DNA of 64,000 nt from Paenibacillus_V sp046244365 (lineage in GTDB: Bacteria; Bacillota; Bacilli; Paenibacillales; NBRC-103111), in NCBI RefSeq assembly GCF_046244365.1, contig NZ_CP176395.1, forward strand, positions 1,488,001-1,552,000. The letters are read 5' to 3'. This document shows positions 55,597 through 64,000 of the stretch, piece after piece (position 1 is the first letter of the stretch; each line of letters begins with the position of its first letter). The notes beneath the pieces were generated by a model. The model was not told where the DNA came from, searched no databases, and saw nothing but the letters and a program-made list of their open reading frames with translations. Both the position numbers and the translations under genes were made by a program.

Positions 55597-57240
55597 TTAA
55601 CGGTTTATAAATTCGGCTTTAATCAAAAACCTTCTGACCATTGCGGCGGTTTCCGCGCGCGTCGCCTGTGCCTTTCCTTCGTAGCGCCCTTCGGATTTGC
55701 CCTCCGTGACGCCTGCATCGACGATGGCGGCGACTGCATCGCGCGACCAGGCGGATAGCTCGCCGCGGTCTTGGAAAGCCGTCAGCAGCTGCTCCGTCCG
55801 GCTGGCGTCGCCTTGCTTGCCGGCGTAGCGCAGCGCACCGCTCATCAGGACGGCCAGCTCTTCGCGGGTGATGGGGGCGTTCGGCCGGAAGGAGCCGTCC
55901 TCATAGCCGGAGACGAGTTCCGCCTCGGCCGCTGCGGTTACCGCACCGCTATACCAATCGGCCGCCGCAATATCGCGGAAGGAGCTGCCGCTTTGCTCGG
56001 ACAGGCCGAGAGCACGGACGATAATGGCGGTGAACTGCGCCCGTGTAATGCCGGTATCGGGCTGGAACGTATCGGCGGTTGCGCCCTGCACGATCAGCTT
56101 CGACGCCAGCAGCTCGACGTCGGCCTTGGCCCAGTGGGAGTCCGTGTCGCGAAACGATTTGCGGTTCTCGATGACCGTGTACAGGCTGTTGCCGGTTCGC
56201 TTCAGCTGAGCCGTCCATTTGCCGTTCTCCTGCTTGAAGACGGAAGGGACGAAGAGCAGGCTGCCCTTAGGGCCGATCATGACGCCGGTTGCGGCGTTCG
56301 GATCGACGACGTTCGGCATAGGAAGCGTCCGGTTGATATATGCGCCGCCGAATTGCACGACCGGCACGGTTTGACCGTTATATACGGCTTCTACGGCGAA
56401 ATCGACCGCTTCCGCTGCTTGCTTGGCGCCTAGGCCGGCGATAGCGCCGGCCGTGTCGGCATTTTGCTTAGTGTCCGCCTTAGCCAGCTTGATCCGAATT
56501 TCGAGCTTATCCGTCGTCGTTTGAAGCTGCTTTGCCAGACTGTCGAGATCGAGCGTTTGCAGCGGCAGCTCGTAGGAGGCAAAGGAGACGGCTAAGTTCA
56601 GCTTCGCTTCCTTCACGCTGCTCATTGCCTGCTTAAGCGCCTGAGCGGACACGCTTGCAACCGCAATATCGGCTGATCCCGTATCGGCTGTGACGGTAAT
56701 GCTGCCGCTATGCTTCAGCGCTGCAAGCAGATCTTCCGATTGCAAGGCCATGCCGGCAACGGTTCGGCCGTCCGGCGTTTGGCTGAGCGCCGGCTTGATC
56801 GTAATCGTGCCGCCGTTAACCGTCGCTGCAGGCGATGGCGCGGGCGTCTGGGACGGCGCCGGAGACGGCTGGATCTCCGGCCCGGAACCGGCACCGGCGG
56901 TTTTGATGGCGATCGTGAGGGCGGACACATCTGTGCCGGACCCGGTCTGTACGTTCAGCTTTCCTGGTGATGCGGATGCGGGCACGATAAAAGCGAACCG
57001 GTAACGGCCGTCGGCATCGGATTTCGCGCTATCGAACACGACGATCGATTGCCGCTCGTCCAAGACGCGAAGGACAATCCATGAAGAAGCGGGGGCGGTA
57101 CCCGTCACTTTCACGGTTTCTCCGTAAGCCGCCTCTTGACGGTCCGCTTGAATGGACAGCGGAGCGGCGGACGACGTAGCGGGAACTAGAAAAACCGCTA
57201 AGATCGAGAGAAGATATAGCATGATAATCGGTTTACGCAT
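55597..57240 (-). CDS. Secreted protein with three SLH domains
   Basis: A 547-aa protein. Signal peptide 1-25 (MLYLLSILAVFLVPATSSAA), an Ig-like domain (about 27-115) that fits a carboxypeptidase-regulatory or macroglobulin-like fold, a Pro/Ser/Ala linker (PSPAPSQTPAPSPA), a spacer domain (about 140-360), then three SLH domains (about 365-545; FRDTDSHWAKADVELL, FRDIAAADWYSGAVTAA, FQDRGELSAWSRDAVAA). SLH domains bind pyruvylated wall polymers, so it is attached to the cell surface. It follows the choice-of-anchor-I gene by 15 bp, so it may act as its surface partner. Confidence 0.9.
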   Translation of the reverse strand: MRKPIIMLYLLSILAVFLVPATSSAAPLSIQADRQEAAYGETVKVTGTAPASSWIVLRVLDERQSIVVFDSAKSDADGRYRFAFIVPASASPGKLNVQTGSGTDVSALTIAIKTAGAGSGPEIQPSPAPSQTPAPSPAATVNGGTITIKPALSQTPDGRTVAGMALQSEDLLAALKHSGSITVTADTGSADIAVASVSAQALKQAMSSVKEAKLNLAVSFASYELPLQTLDLDSLAKQLQTTTDKLEIRIKLAKADTKQNADTAGAIAGLGAKQAAEAVDFAVEAVYNGQTVPVVQFGGAYINRTLPMPNVVDPNAATGVMIGPKGSLLFVPSVFKQENGKWTAQLKRTGNSLYTVIENRKSFRDTDSHWAKADVELLASKLIVQGATADTFQPDTGITRAQFTAIIVRALGLSEQSGSSFRDIAAADWYSGAVTAAAEAELVSGYEDGSFRPNAPITREELAVLMSGALRYAGKQGDASRTEQLLTAFQDRGELSAWSRDAVAAIVDAGVTEGKSEGRYEGKAQATRAETAAMVRRFLIKAEFINR

Positions 57241-57255
57241 TGGTTAGGCACCCCG

Positions 57256-59289
57256 TCATTTCTGTAAAAGGTTCGGCAGCTTCGCCGGGTCGTTAGTAAG
57301 CTCGTCTACGACATACACTTCAACCACGTCGCCGGCGGCTACGTTAAACGACGCTTGCGCCTCTATGGCAGCCTGATCGAAATCGGCGCGCACGGCGGTC
57401 AGTCCGATCTGTACGCCGCCTCGAAGCTGCTTGAAGACGGCCGTTTCTTTCCCATAGTGCGCTTCGGAGGACGCTATGCGGGCGGTAAACGTACGCAAGC
57501 CCGTAACGCCCGGCTTGACCGTCATGGTCGGAATGCCGTTCTCTTTGGCGCCGATCGTGTACGTTGCAGCGTCTTCCTCCGGGGTTGCGGCATAGCTTCC
57601 GGCAACGGTAATCTCATAGGCCGCAAGCGTCCCCGACACTTCATTGGCCGCGAGCAGCATCGGCTTGCCGGTCGGGCTTTTGTCCGCGGAGATGAATTGC
57701 AGGCCTTCCGGTCCCAGCTCGTTCTTGGTGTAATCGGATTCTTGGAAGTCCCGGTGGTTGATGTAGGTCACCAAACGCGGAGCAGCCGGATTCGTCACGT
57801 TGTAGACGACGATGCCGCTCATGCGCTCCAAGCCGACGAATGCGTACGTTTCGCTGCCGATCCGTCCGATTTTGACGTCTTCTGGTTCAGGGCCTTTGCC
57901 GGAGCTCCGGTTGTCGAACTTGACGCTTTCATGATCCGAGTTGAAATAGGCGGGCAGCAGCTGGGCCGTAATCTGCTCGAAGGCATCCCCGCTGTCAAAA
58001 ACCGGACCCGCTTTGATGTTGTCCGCGTCCCAAATCGAGAACGAGCGGCCTCCGAAGCTGTATAAAGCGTCGTAATAGACAGCGCCAGTCACGTTATAGA
58101 CGGCGTTCGAAACCTTGAGCCTTCCCAGCTTTTTGTCGTCCGTAAAGGTGCCGTCCGTTTTCATCAGATCGAGCTGCTCTTGCGTAAAGCCTTTAAGTTT
58201 GGCGGCATCCAGCTTGATTTTGGAGGCGATATCCTTTACACGCACTTCCTCGCTGTAGCCTTTCCCGCCATCGTTCCAATCCGCACGCGCATCGCCTTCG
58301 TTGGCGGTCACGAGATAGGTTTTGCCGCCGCTTTGGTAAAGGGACATGCCGTCCGGCATATAGGCGCCGAGCACCGGCCATGGCTGGATATTGATTTTGC
58401 CGTCTTTATCCGAAGCGTCAAAGCCGCTGCCCGTCTGCGAATGGTCCTTGTAGCCAAGCCCGGAAACGCGGGTAAACGTTTTGCTGACCAGATCGAGTTT
58501 CGCTATGGCGTTGTTCTCCTGAAGCGTTATGTAGGCCGTGAGGCTGTCCGGCGAAACGGCTATATACTCGGGCTCGAAATCGATTTTCCAGCCTTGTTCC
58601 ATCGCTTTTCCTTTAGGGAAAATGCGCACGCTGCTATCGATGTCCTCCGCTTTAAGCGCCGAAAAATCGATATCCGTCACCTTGGAAGGATCGGCGAGCA
58701 CGCTTTGTACGCCTTCCGCAACGTCGATTATGGTTACCGAACCGGGCGGATCGTCGGAATAGGAAGGGTTCGGCTCGCCCTCGTTAGCGACGAGGAGCTG
58801 TTTGCCGTCAGGCGTAACGGTGATCATATCCGGATGATAGCCGGCTGGAACGCGGCCGATATAGTCCCCGTTCTTGGTGAAGAAGGCGACAAAGCCGCGA
58901 TTCGGCTTGGCGGCGGGCACCGCTGCTGCGATGAAGTCCTGCGTCGGATGCGCCGTCACGCTGGTCACGTCGTCGAAGCCGGCATAGACGCTGGAAATAA
59001 CCGTCTTTTTGACGGGCTTGATCGTTCCCGCGGTCAGGTCGAGTATTTCAATCGCTTTGTCATAGCCGTTTACCAGGAACGCTTTTTTGCTGGCGGCGTC
59101 ATAGCTGACGATTTCCGCACCCGTTCCTTCTTTTGGGGCTCCTGTGGCATAATGACCGGTTTTTTTCACCGATAGCTCCTGCGTTCCCGGGTAAGCCGGC
59201 TGAGCGTCTGCTGCACGAACCGTCTGAGGCGCCAGCATGGCTGCCGTGGAAACGACCAGGACGGCTGCAGCCTTGTTCCATGATTTCAC
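57256..59289 (-). CDS. Choice-of-anchor I family secreted protein
   Basis: A 677-aa protein with a CAGGTGAAATC start context and GGGAGGATTTC upstream. Signal peptide 1-26 (AAVLVVSTAAMLAPQTVRAA). The body is a beta-propeller-like protein of the choice-of-anchor I family (VSYDAASKKAFLVNGYDKAI, LLVANEGEPNPSYSDDP, TYLVTANEGDARADW), with repeated VANEGE or TANEGD turns that likely bind calcium. Homologues are exported and sometimes linked to phosphatase domains; no such domain here and no wall anchor of its own. Operon with the SLH protein downstream. Confidence 0.85.
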   Translation of the reverse strand: MKSWNKAAAVLVVSTAAMLAPQTVRAADAQPAYPGTQELSVKKTGHYATGAPKEGTGAEIVSYDAASKKAFLVNGYDKAIEILDLTAGTIKPVKKTVISSVYAGFDDVTSVTAHPTQDFIAAAVPAAKPNRGFVAFFTKNGDYIGRVPAGYHPDMITVTPDGKQLLVANEGEPNPSYSDDPPGSVTIIDVAEGVQSVLADPSKVTDIDFSALKAEDIDSSVRIFPKGKAMEQGWKIDFEPEYIAVSPDSLTAYITLQENNAIAKLDLVSKTFTRVSGLGYKDHSQTGSGFDASDKDGKINIQPWPVLGAYMPDGMSLYQSGGKTYLVTANEGDARADWNDGGKGYSEEVRVKDIASKIKLDAAKLKGFTQEQLDLMKTDGTFTDDKKLGRLKVSNAVYNVTGAVYYDALYSFGGRSFSIWDADNIKAGPVFDSGDAFEQITAQLLPAYFNSDHESVKFDNRSSGKGPEPEDVKIGRIGSETYAFVGLERMSGIVVYNVTNPAAPRLVTYINHRDFQESDYTKNELGPEGLQFISADKSPTGKPMLLAANEVSGTLAAYEITVAGSYAATPEEDAATYTIGAKENGIPTMTVKPGVTGLRTFTARIASSEAHYGKETAVFKQLRGGVQIGLTAVRADFDQAAIEAQASFNVAAGDVVEVYVVDELTNDPAKLPNLLQK

Positions 59290-59446
59290 CTGAAATCCTC
59301 CCTTGACTTGTCTATTCCGATTTACGATACCAGCGGAGTGTTATCGGGAAATGAACGGCATGTTAAGAAAATATTTAGCCTCGCTGTCACAGCCTGCGCA
59401 CCCTGATCGTCTTATTAGCGACAAACGGAACGGAGGCGGAACGGAT

Positions 59447-60760
59447 ATGAAAAAGGTAGATGCGGCTATAATCGGCGGAGGGCTTGCGGGACTGATTGCA
59501 GCGAACGATTTGGCGGAAGCGGGGAAGCGGGTCGTCCTGCTGGAGAAAGCGGGCAGAGTGGGCGGCAGGGCCGTCACGAACGAGAGGAACGGCGCGCGGT
59601 TCAACCTTGGGGGGCATGCGTTATACAAAGAAGGGGAGCTAAACGCGATATTGAACGAATACGGCATTCGCCCGGAGGGAGGAAGCCCGCCGGCAAGCGG
59701 CTTTGCGATATGGCGGAACCAGGCGGTACCGCTGCCCGGCGATCCGTTCAAGCTGATTTTGTCAAAGCTGATGTCCTGGTCCGGCAAAATGGAGCTTGGC
59801 CGCCTTATGCTGGCGCTGGGCAAAATCGACGCCGGGTCCCTGCCGGCCTGCAGCTTGAGGGAATGGGCGGAGAAGGAAGTCCGCGATCCGATGGTTCGCC
59901 ATCTTTTCTATGCCTTATGCAGGACGGGGACGTATACGTACGATCCCGACCATCAGCTGGCCGGGCCTGCGCTCAAGCAAATGCAGCGGTCGCTGAAAGG
60001 CGGAGTGCATTATGCGAACGGAGGCTGGCAGACGATTGCCGACGGGCTGCGGGAGCGGGCTGTCCGCTTGGGCGCAGACGTCCTCTGCGGAAGCGGCGTC
60101 GCGGAAATCAGGCATGACGGCGGAGCCGTTCGCGGGCTTACGCTGGCGAATGGGGAAACGCTGGAGGCAGGGCATGTCCTGACGGCCATGTCCCCGGCAG
60201 AGGCGTATAGGCTTGTCCGGGGAGTCGAGCATACGGCCCTGCGGCGCTGGAAGGAAGAAGCGCGTCCGGCGCTCGCGGCGTGCTTGGATCTTAGCTTGAA
60301 GCGGCTTCCTTCGCCGAATTGCCATTTTGCGATCGGGATCGATCAGCCGGTATTTTTCACGAATCACTCACGGGTGGCAAAGCTTTCCGACGATGGTACA
60401 ATGGTGGTGCATCTGATCAAATATAACGGAACGGGCGAACAAGATCCCAAAGCCGACGAGCGTCTGCTCGAGCAGACCATGCATCTGCTCCATCCCGGGT
60501 GGCAGCGGGAGGTCGTCGCGAGGCAGTATTTGCCGAACATGACGGTCGTGCACGACTATCCGCACATCGGGCGGAACGGTTCTCTGCCGGGACCGGCCGT
60601 GCCGGAAATACGAGGGCTGTATGTCGCAGGTGACTGGGCCAGCCACGGCGAACTGCTGGCGGACGCTGCGGCGGCGAGCGGCCGAAGAGCGGCTGCCAGT
60701 ATCGTGAAGGAACTGGACGCGGCAAGGAGCTTAAGCGTGCAGGGGGCAGCGCTCGTATAG
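59447..60760 (+). CDS. FAD-dependent oxidoreductase (phytoene dehydrogenase-like)
   Basis: Start at the ATG at 59447 with GGAGGCGGAACGG upstream (437 aa). The dinucleotide-binding loop AAIIGGGLAGLIAANDLAEA is at the N-terminus, with GRVGGRAVTNERNG following and GLYVAGDWASHGELLADAAA at the C-terminus, as in amine oxidase/phytoene dehydrogenase-type flavoproteins. The substrate is unknown. It lies 41 bp before an ECF41 sigma factor in the same direction; ECF41 sigma genes are usually next to an oxidoreductase, epimerase or carboxymuconolactone decarboxylase that they control. Confidence 0.88.
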   Translation: MKKVDAAIIGGGLAGLIAANDLAEAGKRVVLLEKAGRVGGRAVTNERNGARFNLGGHALYKEGELNAILNEYGIRPEGGSPPASGFAIWRNQAVPLPGDPFKLILSKLMSWSGKMELGRLMLALGKIDAGSLPACSLREWAEKEVRDPMVRHLFYALCRTGTYTYDPDHQLAGPALKQMQRSLKGGVHYANGGWQTIADGLRERAVRLGADVLCGSGVAEIRHDGGAVRGLTLANGETLEAGHVLTAMSPAEAYRLVRGVEHTALRRWKEEARPALAACLDLSLKRLPSPNCHFAIGIDQPVFFTNHSRVAKLSDDGTMVVHLIKYNGTGEQDPKADERLLEQTMHLLHPGWQREVVARQYLPNMTVVHDYPHIGRNGSLPGPAVPEIRGLYVAGDWASHGELLADAAAASGRRAAASIVKELDAARSLSVQGAALV

Positions 60761-60801
60761 AGGTTCTACTCTGTTTGCATAAGACCAAACGAGGTGTGCG
60801 T

Positions 60802-61683
60802 ATGGAAGAGATCATGAAGGCGGAAGAGCTCTATGTAAAATACAAGACGCTGCTGTTTTCGCTTGCTTATCGGATGCTCGGGAGCGTAATGGACGCGGAG
60901 GATATCGTGCAGGAGGCGTTCATCGCGTTGAATGGCGCGGCTCCGGAGCACGTTCGGAGCCAGAAGTCGTATTTGTGCAAAATCGTCACAAACCGCTGCC
61001 TGGACCGGCTGCGTTCGGCGAGCAAGCAGCGCGAGGTTTATATCGGGCCATGGCTGCCGGAGCCCGTAGTGGGCGGAGAGGAGCCTGACGGCGATCCGGT
61101 GCGCCGCTACCTGCGGAAGGAATCCGTATCTACCGCTTATTTGCTTCTGCTGCAGCAGCTGACCTCCGTGGAGCGTGCCGTCTTCCTGCTGCGGGAGGTG
61201 ATGCAGTATGAGTACGATGAGATCGCGGAAATCGTCGGCAAGAGCTCGACGAACTGCCGGCAAATCTTTCACCGGGCCAAACGCGGACTGGCGAGAACGG
61301 ACGAGGCGGATAGTCCGCGGATTCGGGAGCAGGCTGCCGGACTGGTCGAGAAGTTCGTAAGCGCGCTGGCCGCAGGCGACGTCGGCATGATGATGCAGGT
61401 GCTGGCAGCCGATGCGACGCTGTATTCCGACGGAGGCGGCAAGGTGACGGCTGCCGTTCATCCGATACTCGGCGCCGAACGGGTTATCCGCTTTATGGCC
61501 GGCATTTTGGCTAAAGCGCCCGACGATTTCTCGTTTAGACTAACCGAGGTCAACGGCCTCCTGGGCATCGTAACGTATGCGGGCGGTCAACCGGCGGGCG
61601 TTCTCTCTTTCGGGACCGAGCGAGAGCGCATAATGGCGGTTTATATCGTCGTCAATCCCGATAAGCTGAGCCATGTCCGCTAA
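60802..61683 (+). CDS. ECF41-type RNA polymerase sigma factor (SigJ-like)
   Basis: Start at the ATG at 60802 after GAGGTG (293 aa). Region 2 is at about 12-75 (LAYRMLGSVMDAEDIVQEAF) and region 4 at about 125-175 (YEYDEIAEIVGKSSTNCRQI). A SnoaL-like C-terminal domain of about 110 residues follows, with the ECF41 marks WLPEP in the linker and DGGGK and NPDKL in the extension. There is no anti-sigma gene; in this group the extension itself controls activity. It probably controls the FAD oxidoreductase upstream and itself. Confidence 0.93.
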   Translation: MEEIMKAEELYVKYKTLLFSLAYRMLGSVMDAEDIVQEAFIALNGAAPEHVRSQKSYLCKIVTNRCLDRLRSASKQREVYIGPWLPEPVVGGEEPDGDPVRRYLRKESVSTAYLLLLQQLTSVERAVFLLREVMQYEYDEIAEIVGKSSTNCRQIFHRAKRGLARTDEADSPRIREQAAGLVEKFVSALAAGDVGMMMQVLAADATLYSDGGGKVTAAVHPILGAERVIRFMAGILAKAPDDFSFRLTEVNGLLGIVTYAGGQPAGVLSFGTERERIMAVYIVVNPDKLSHVR

Positions 61684-61686
61684 ACG

Positions 61687-61737
61687 CAAAAGAGACCTCC
61701 CGATTCGGCTGTAAAGCCGGGTTGAGAGGTCTTTTTT
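61687..61737 (+). terminator. Terminator of the oxidoreductase-sigma unit
   Basis: AAAAGAGACCTCCCGATTCGGC pairs imperfectly with GCCGGGTTGAGAGGTCTTTT; a six-T tail follows. Confidence 0.85.
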
Positions 61738-61788
61738 GAATGGGAGAGGCGGATCGCGTTTCAGGGCTAGGAAACCGGTAGCGGTGTG

Positions 61789-62001
61789 CCTGCCTGAGGC
61801 GTTTAGACGACGCTAGAGACCGCTATTTCCGCGAAAATCCGGAAAAACGCGAAAATAAGCGACGCCAAAGGCTCTTATTCGGCTGGAAACTGGCCTCAGG
61901 TGCCTACCTGAGGCGAATAGACGACGCTAGAGACCGCTATTTCCGCGTAACTCGGGAAAACGCGAAAATAGATGACGCCAAAGGCTCTTATTCGCCTGCT
62001 T
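61789..62001. repeat. Two tandem copies of a 114-bp repeat
   Basis: CCTGCCTGAGGCG at 61789 and CCTACCTGAGGCG at 61903 open two copies containing GACGACGCTAGAGACCGCTA and ending CCAAAGGCTCTTATTCG. The second copy runs over the stop codon (61988-61990) of the minus-strand gene. Confidence 0.8.
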
Positions 62002-62284
62002 CGTCATGCAGGTCGTGATCGCCCGGATGCACGCGGGGCAGGCCGGCGTGAAAATCGCGGTTTTCGTACGTAAATGCGCTTAGCGGGCGCTGGGTATCGC
62101 GCCATGGCGTGCTTTTGCCAAGCGATTCACTCACGAGTTCGGAGCCGTAGGGTCCTTCCGGAAATTCCTCCGGAACCAGATCGTTGCGCTGTGATTCCAC
62201 GGTGGCAAGGTCCGCGGTGGGCTGCTTGTCTTCTTTAAGGAAATCGGACACCGAACTCCCTCCTTTAGGCGGAATAAAATTCAT
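61988..62284 (-). CDS. Hypothetical acidic protein (98 aa)
   Basis: I place the start at the ATG at 62284, with GGAAG six bases upstream; an ATG at 62296 is also possible. The product is hydrophilic and probably disordered, rich in Asp, Glu, His and Pro, without cysteine or membrane segment (SELVSESLGKSTPWRDTQRP, ending HPGDHDLHDEAGE). I do not recognise a family. Its last codons lie inside a repeat, so the C-terminus may have been altered by the repeat's arrival. Confidence 0.55.
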   Translation of the reverse strand: MNFIPPKGGSSVSDFLKEDKQPTADLATVESQRNDLVPEEFPEGPYGSELVSESLGKSTPWRDTQRPLSAFTYENRDFHAGLPRVHPGDHDLHDEAGE

Positions 62285-62418
62285 GATCGCTTCCATGGAT
62301 GCTCGCCGGAGGGACTGCCGCAGCTAAAGAGAAAGCCAGTCCGGACGAGGGGTTACCTCCATTTTACCCGGCTGGGATTCCTTTTATGTACCGCAGGGGG
62401 TTCCAAAAAAACAAAGGG

Positions 62419-62473
62419 AAAGCCTCCGTTCGCACCGGCATTATGAGCGGTACGAATGAAGGCTTTTTTAAGG
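62419..62473. terminator. Bidirectional terminator
   Basis: AAAGCCTCCGTTCGCACCG pairs with CGGTACGAATGAAGGCTTT, with A/T runs on both flanks. Lies after the DUF3055 gene on the minus strand. Confidence 0.8.
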
Positions 62474-62480
62474 ATTGGAC

Positions 62481-62798
62481 TTAAATATCGGTAAAGTTGA
62501 CCGTACCGACAACTTGTTCGAGAAAAGAGGTCAATTCAGCCGCTTCTTCTTCCGTGAGCTTGAACACGTACTCCAGGTAGCCTTCTGCAGCCAAATCGTC
62601 AGGACCGATGATAGCCGTTTTGCCCATTTGGATATCCGTTACCAGTTGTTTGCCGTAAAACCGGTTCGAAGACGTAATAGCCAAATCAAACCGCTTCATG
62701 CTATCGCCGACGAAGGAGACGAAACGCGTCTTGGTTTCCTCGCTCGTATCGTATAAAAAATCAAATTCATTGACGTCCATCGCCTTGCTCACATCCAT
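62481..62798 (-). CDS. DUF3055 (SAV0927-family) protein
   Basis: About 100-105 aa. The core VNEFDFLYDTSEETKTRFVS and the DITSSNRFYGKQLV-like middle part match small Firmicute proteins of the SAV0927/DUF3055 family. The start is unsettled: GGAAGGA overlaps the ATG at 62798, and a GTG six bases further on has better spacing; the frame is open back to 62870. Function not known. A single gene with a terminator. Confidence 0.75.
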   Translation of the reverse strand: MDVSKAMDVNEFDFLYDTSEETKTRFVSFVGDSMKRFDLAITSSNRFYGKQLVTDIQMGKTAIIGPDDLAAEGYLEYVFKLTEEEAAELTSFLEQVVGTVNFTDI

Positions 62799-62889
62799 TC
62801 CTTCCATGATACCGTTCAGTTTAACACAAAAGCGGGGCGGTTTGGAAACCGTTTTGCCGAAGGGCAGCATTAAAAAAATGGAATGATGC

Positions 62890-62980
62890 TTGCCAGTCTA
62901 TGTATCCTGTGCTACAATTCAGGTAATATCAGGGAACGGGGAAGCACCTCTCTTGCTGCAGCAGGAGGGGTGCTTTTTTT
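62890..62980 (+). ncRNA. Possible short RNA: promoter followed by a terminator hairpin
   Basis: TTGCCA (62890-62895), 17 bp and TACAAT (62913-62918) form a good sigma-A promoter. Only about 20 bases past the expected start, AGCACCTC(T)CTTGCTGC and GCAGGAGGGGTGCT form a strong hairpin followed by eight Ts. The transcript would be about 55 nt with no reading frame. It could be a small RNA or a leader that stops before the gene at 63155. Confidence 0.45.
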
Positions 62981-63154
62981 TGTGATTCAGAAGGGGGATG
63001 TCCGTATTCGGCTTTCTGGATCATCATGAGATACGGCTCTAGTGTAACAGGAATCGGAGCCTTCTCTTGGTTGCCTGAAACGAGCGTCGGGAATAGCAGC
63101 CTGCGCTTGCCATAAAAAAGGGCGTTTCCCGGAAACGCATGAGGAGGAGCAATG

Positions 63155-64000
63155 ATGAACCTTATTTTCATGAACAGCCTGGAAAAGAAAACGGACGAAT
63201 CCGTCGTCAGCAAGGCGCAGGTGTCAATCAGCGAGCATCAGGGCAGCTGGATGGTCGTCTGGCACGAGCCGAAGGAAGACGGCAGGGGGAAGCAGCAGGT
63301 TTGGTACGAGGGAAACGCATGGAACGACATGCTGTCGCAATTCCGGACAAGGCTCCGCGACCAGATCGACCAGGGCTTCGTGCCCTTAATCGATGACGGC
63401 CGCGTCAACCGGCGCCAATCCGCTTCCGCCAGAGCGACAGCGATCCTGCATTGCTACAGCGAACGTCACGCCAATGCGGAGCTGTTCGCCAAATTGCGCG
63501 ACTGGCGTCGGGAGCAGGCTGCGAAGGAGGCGAAAGCGCCGTTCATCATAGCAGGAAACCGGCTCCTCTATATGATCGCGTCTTTCTTTCCGCATACGGA
63601 AGAAGAGCTGCTTCAGCTCCCCGGCTTCGGAGGAAACCGCTTGAAGCTGTATGGCGAAGCGATTCTGGCGATCACCGGCACGTTCGACAGGAATACCGGT
63701 TTTCCGCTCGACTGGGTGGAAGGAGCGGTGGAGCAGAAGCAGTTGGACGAGTGGCTGGACCGGCAGCAGGAGCTGAAGGATCAGCAGGACGAGCAGAAGC
63801 GCCAGACCCGCCGCAAGCTGCTTGAGGGGATCGATCAGGGCGCCACTCTCGACGTACTGGTCGAAAAAACCTCTCTGAGCAGGATGGACTTGGTGGCCGC
63901 CATAGAGCAGTTGGATAAGGACGGCTACGATGTCGAGCTGCTCGTGGACCGGGAGCTGAAGATGATGCCGGAGAACGAAAAGATGGAAGCCGAACTGTTG
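63155..64000 (+). CDS. HRDC-domain protein, cut by the window edge
   Basis: Start at the second of two ATGs (63155), with GAGGAGG at good spacing; 282 codons are in the window and the frame is open at the end. Residues about 1-110 form an unassigned alpha/beta domain (SWMVVWHEPKEDGRGKQQVW). About 130-175 is an HRDC helical domain (LLYMIASFFPHTEEELLQLP), as in RecQ helicases. A long charged helix rich in Gln, Asp and Lys follows, then a winged-helix-like stretch (LVEKTSLSRMDLVAAIEQLD). HRDC domains bind nucleic acid. Paenibacillus genomes have such stand-alone HRDC proteins; role unknown. Confidence 0.85.
   Translation, partial: MNLIFMNSLEKKTDESVVSKAQVSISEHQGSWMVVWHEPKEDGRGKQQVWYEGNAWNDMLSQFRTRLRDQIDQGFVPLIDDGRVNRRQSASARATAILHCYSERHANAELFAKLRDWRREQAAKEAKAPFIIAGNRLLYMIASFFPHTEEELLQLPGFGGNRLKLYGEAILAITGTFDRNTGFPLDWVEGAVEQKQLDEWLDRQQELKDQQDEQKRQTRRKLLEGIDQGATLDVLVEKTSLSRMDLVAAIEQLDKDGYDVELLVDRELKMMPENEKMEAELL

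Overview
The window is a chromosomal segment of a low-GC-phylum, spore-forming Gram-positive, most likely Paenibacillus or a close relative in Paenibacillaceae. The evidence is the 16S rRNA sequence, strong AGGAGG-type ribosome binding sites, S-layer-homology (SLH) surface proteins, a YhcN/YlaJ sporulation lipoprotein, a CotJC-like manganese catalase next to a DUF2642 protein, DUF2935, DUF3055 and DUF4180 proteins, and an ECF41 sigma factor.

Region 1 (1-9400) is a visibly AT-rich accessory island. It carries a two-gene operon of unknown family (465-3423: a soluble protein followed by a protein with four C-terminal membrane helices) that I rate as the best candidate for an undescribed system, possibly defence. 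It also holds IS1182-type and IS21-type wreckage, a phage sigma-factor-like pseudogene, an XRE regulator, two tandem paralogues of unknown function, a small DUF7695-like zinc-ribbon gene and other tiny genes. The island stops abruptly inside a 5'-3' exonuclease gene, of which only the last 97 codons remain (9400-9693).

Region 2 (9700-34200) looks like a carbohydrate utilisation locus: SDR oxidoreductase (frameshifted), GH20-like hexosaminidase, dimethylformamidase-beta-like protein, membrane-anchored AraC receptor, LplB/YtcP-type sugar ABC permeases with a binding lipoprotein, two large secreted beta-helix proteins (one intact with SLH anchors, one frameshifted), then a Gfo/Idh/MocA oxidoreductase, an IlvD/Edd dehydratase and an M20 hydrolase. 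An 83-nt ungapped conserved block with four GAAC boxes spaced 19, 23 and 19 bp precedes both the SDR and the transporter and is the probable AraC operator.

Region 3 (34200-42090) has DUF2935, DUF4180 and YhcN genes, then an rRNA operon with two promoters, in the order 16S-23S-tRNA-fMet-5S.

Region 4 (42340-46125) is a second catabolic operon (M20 hydrolase, RidA, SDR, D-threonine-aldolase-like enzyme). It shares enzyme types with region 2, and its last gene is frameshifted.

Region 5 (46129-64000) is ordinary chromosome: MarR plus DHA2 exporter, alanine dehydrogenase, a ferric-siderophore binding protein with a damaged 5' end, a PucR regulator, ilvD, manganese catalase and DUF2642, an SLH protein with a choice-of-anchor-I protein, an FAD oxidoreductase with an ECF41 sigma factor, small conserved genes, a possible short RNA and an HRDC-domain protein cut by the window edge.

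Several genes carry single disabling frameshifts (SDR, second beta-helix gene, aldolase-like gene). These may be real decay or assembly errors. No CRISPR array was seen. All assignments are from reading the sequence; no database search was run.
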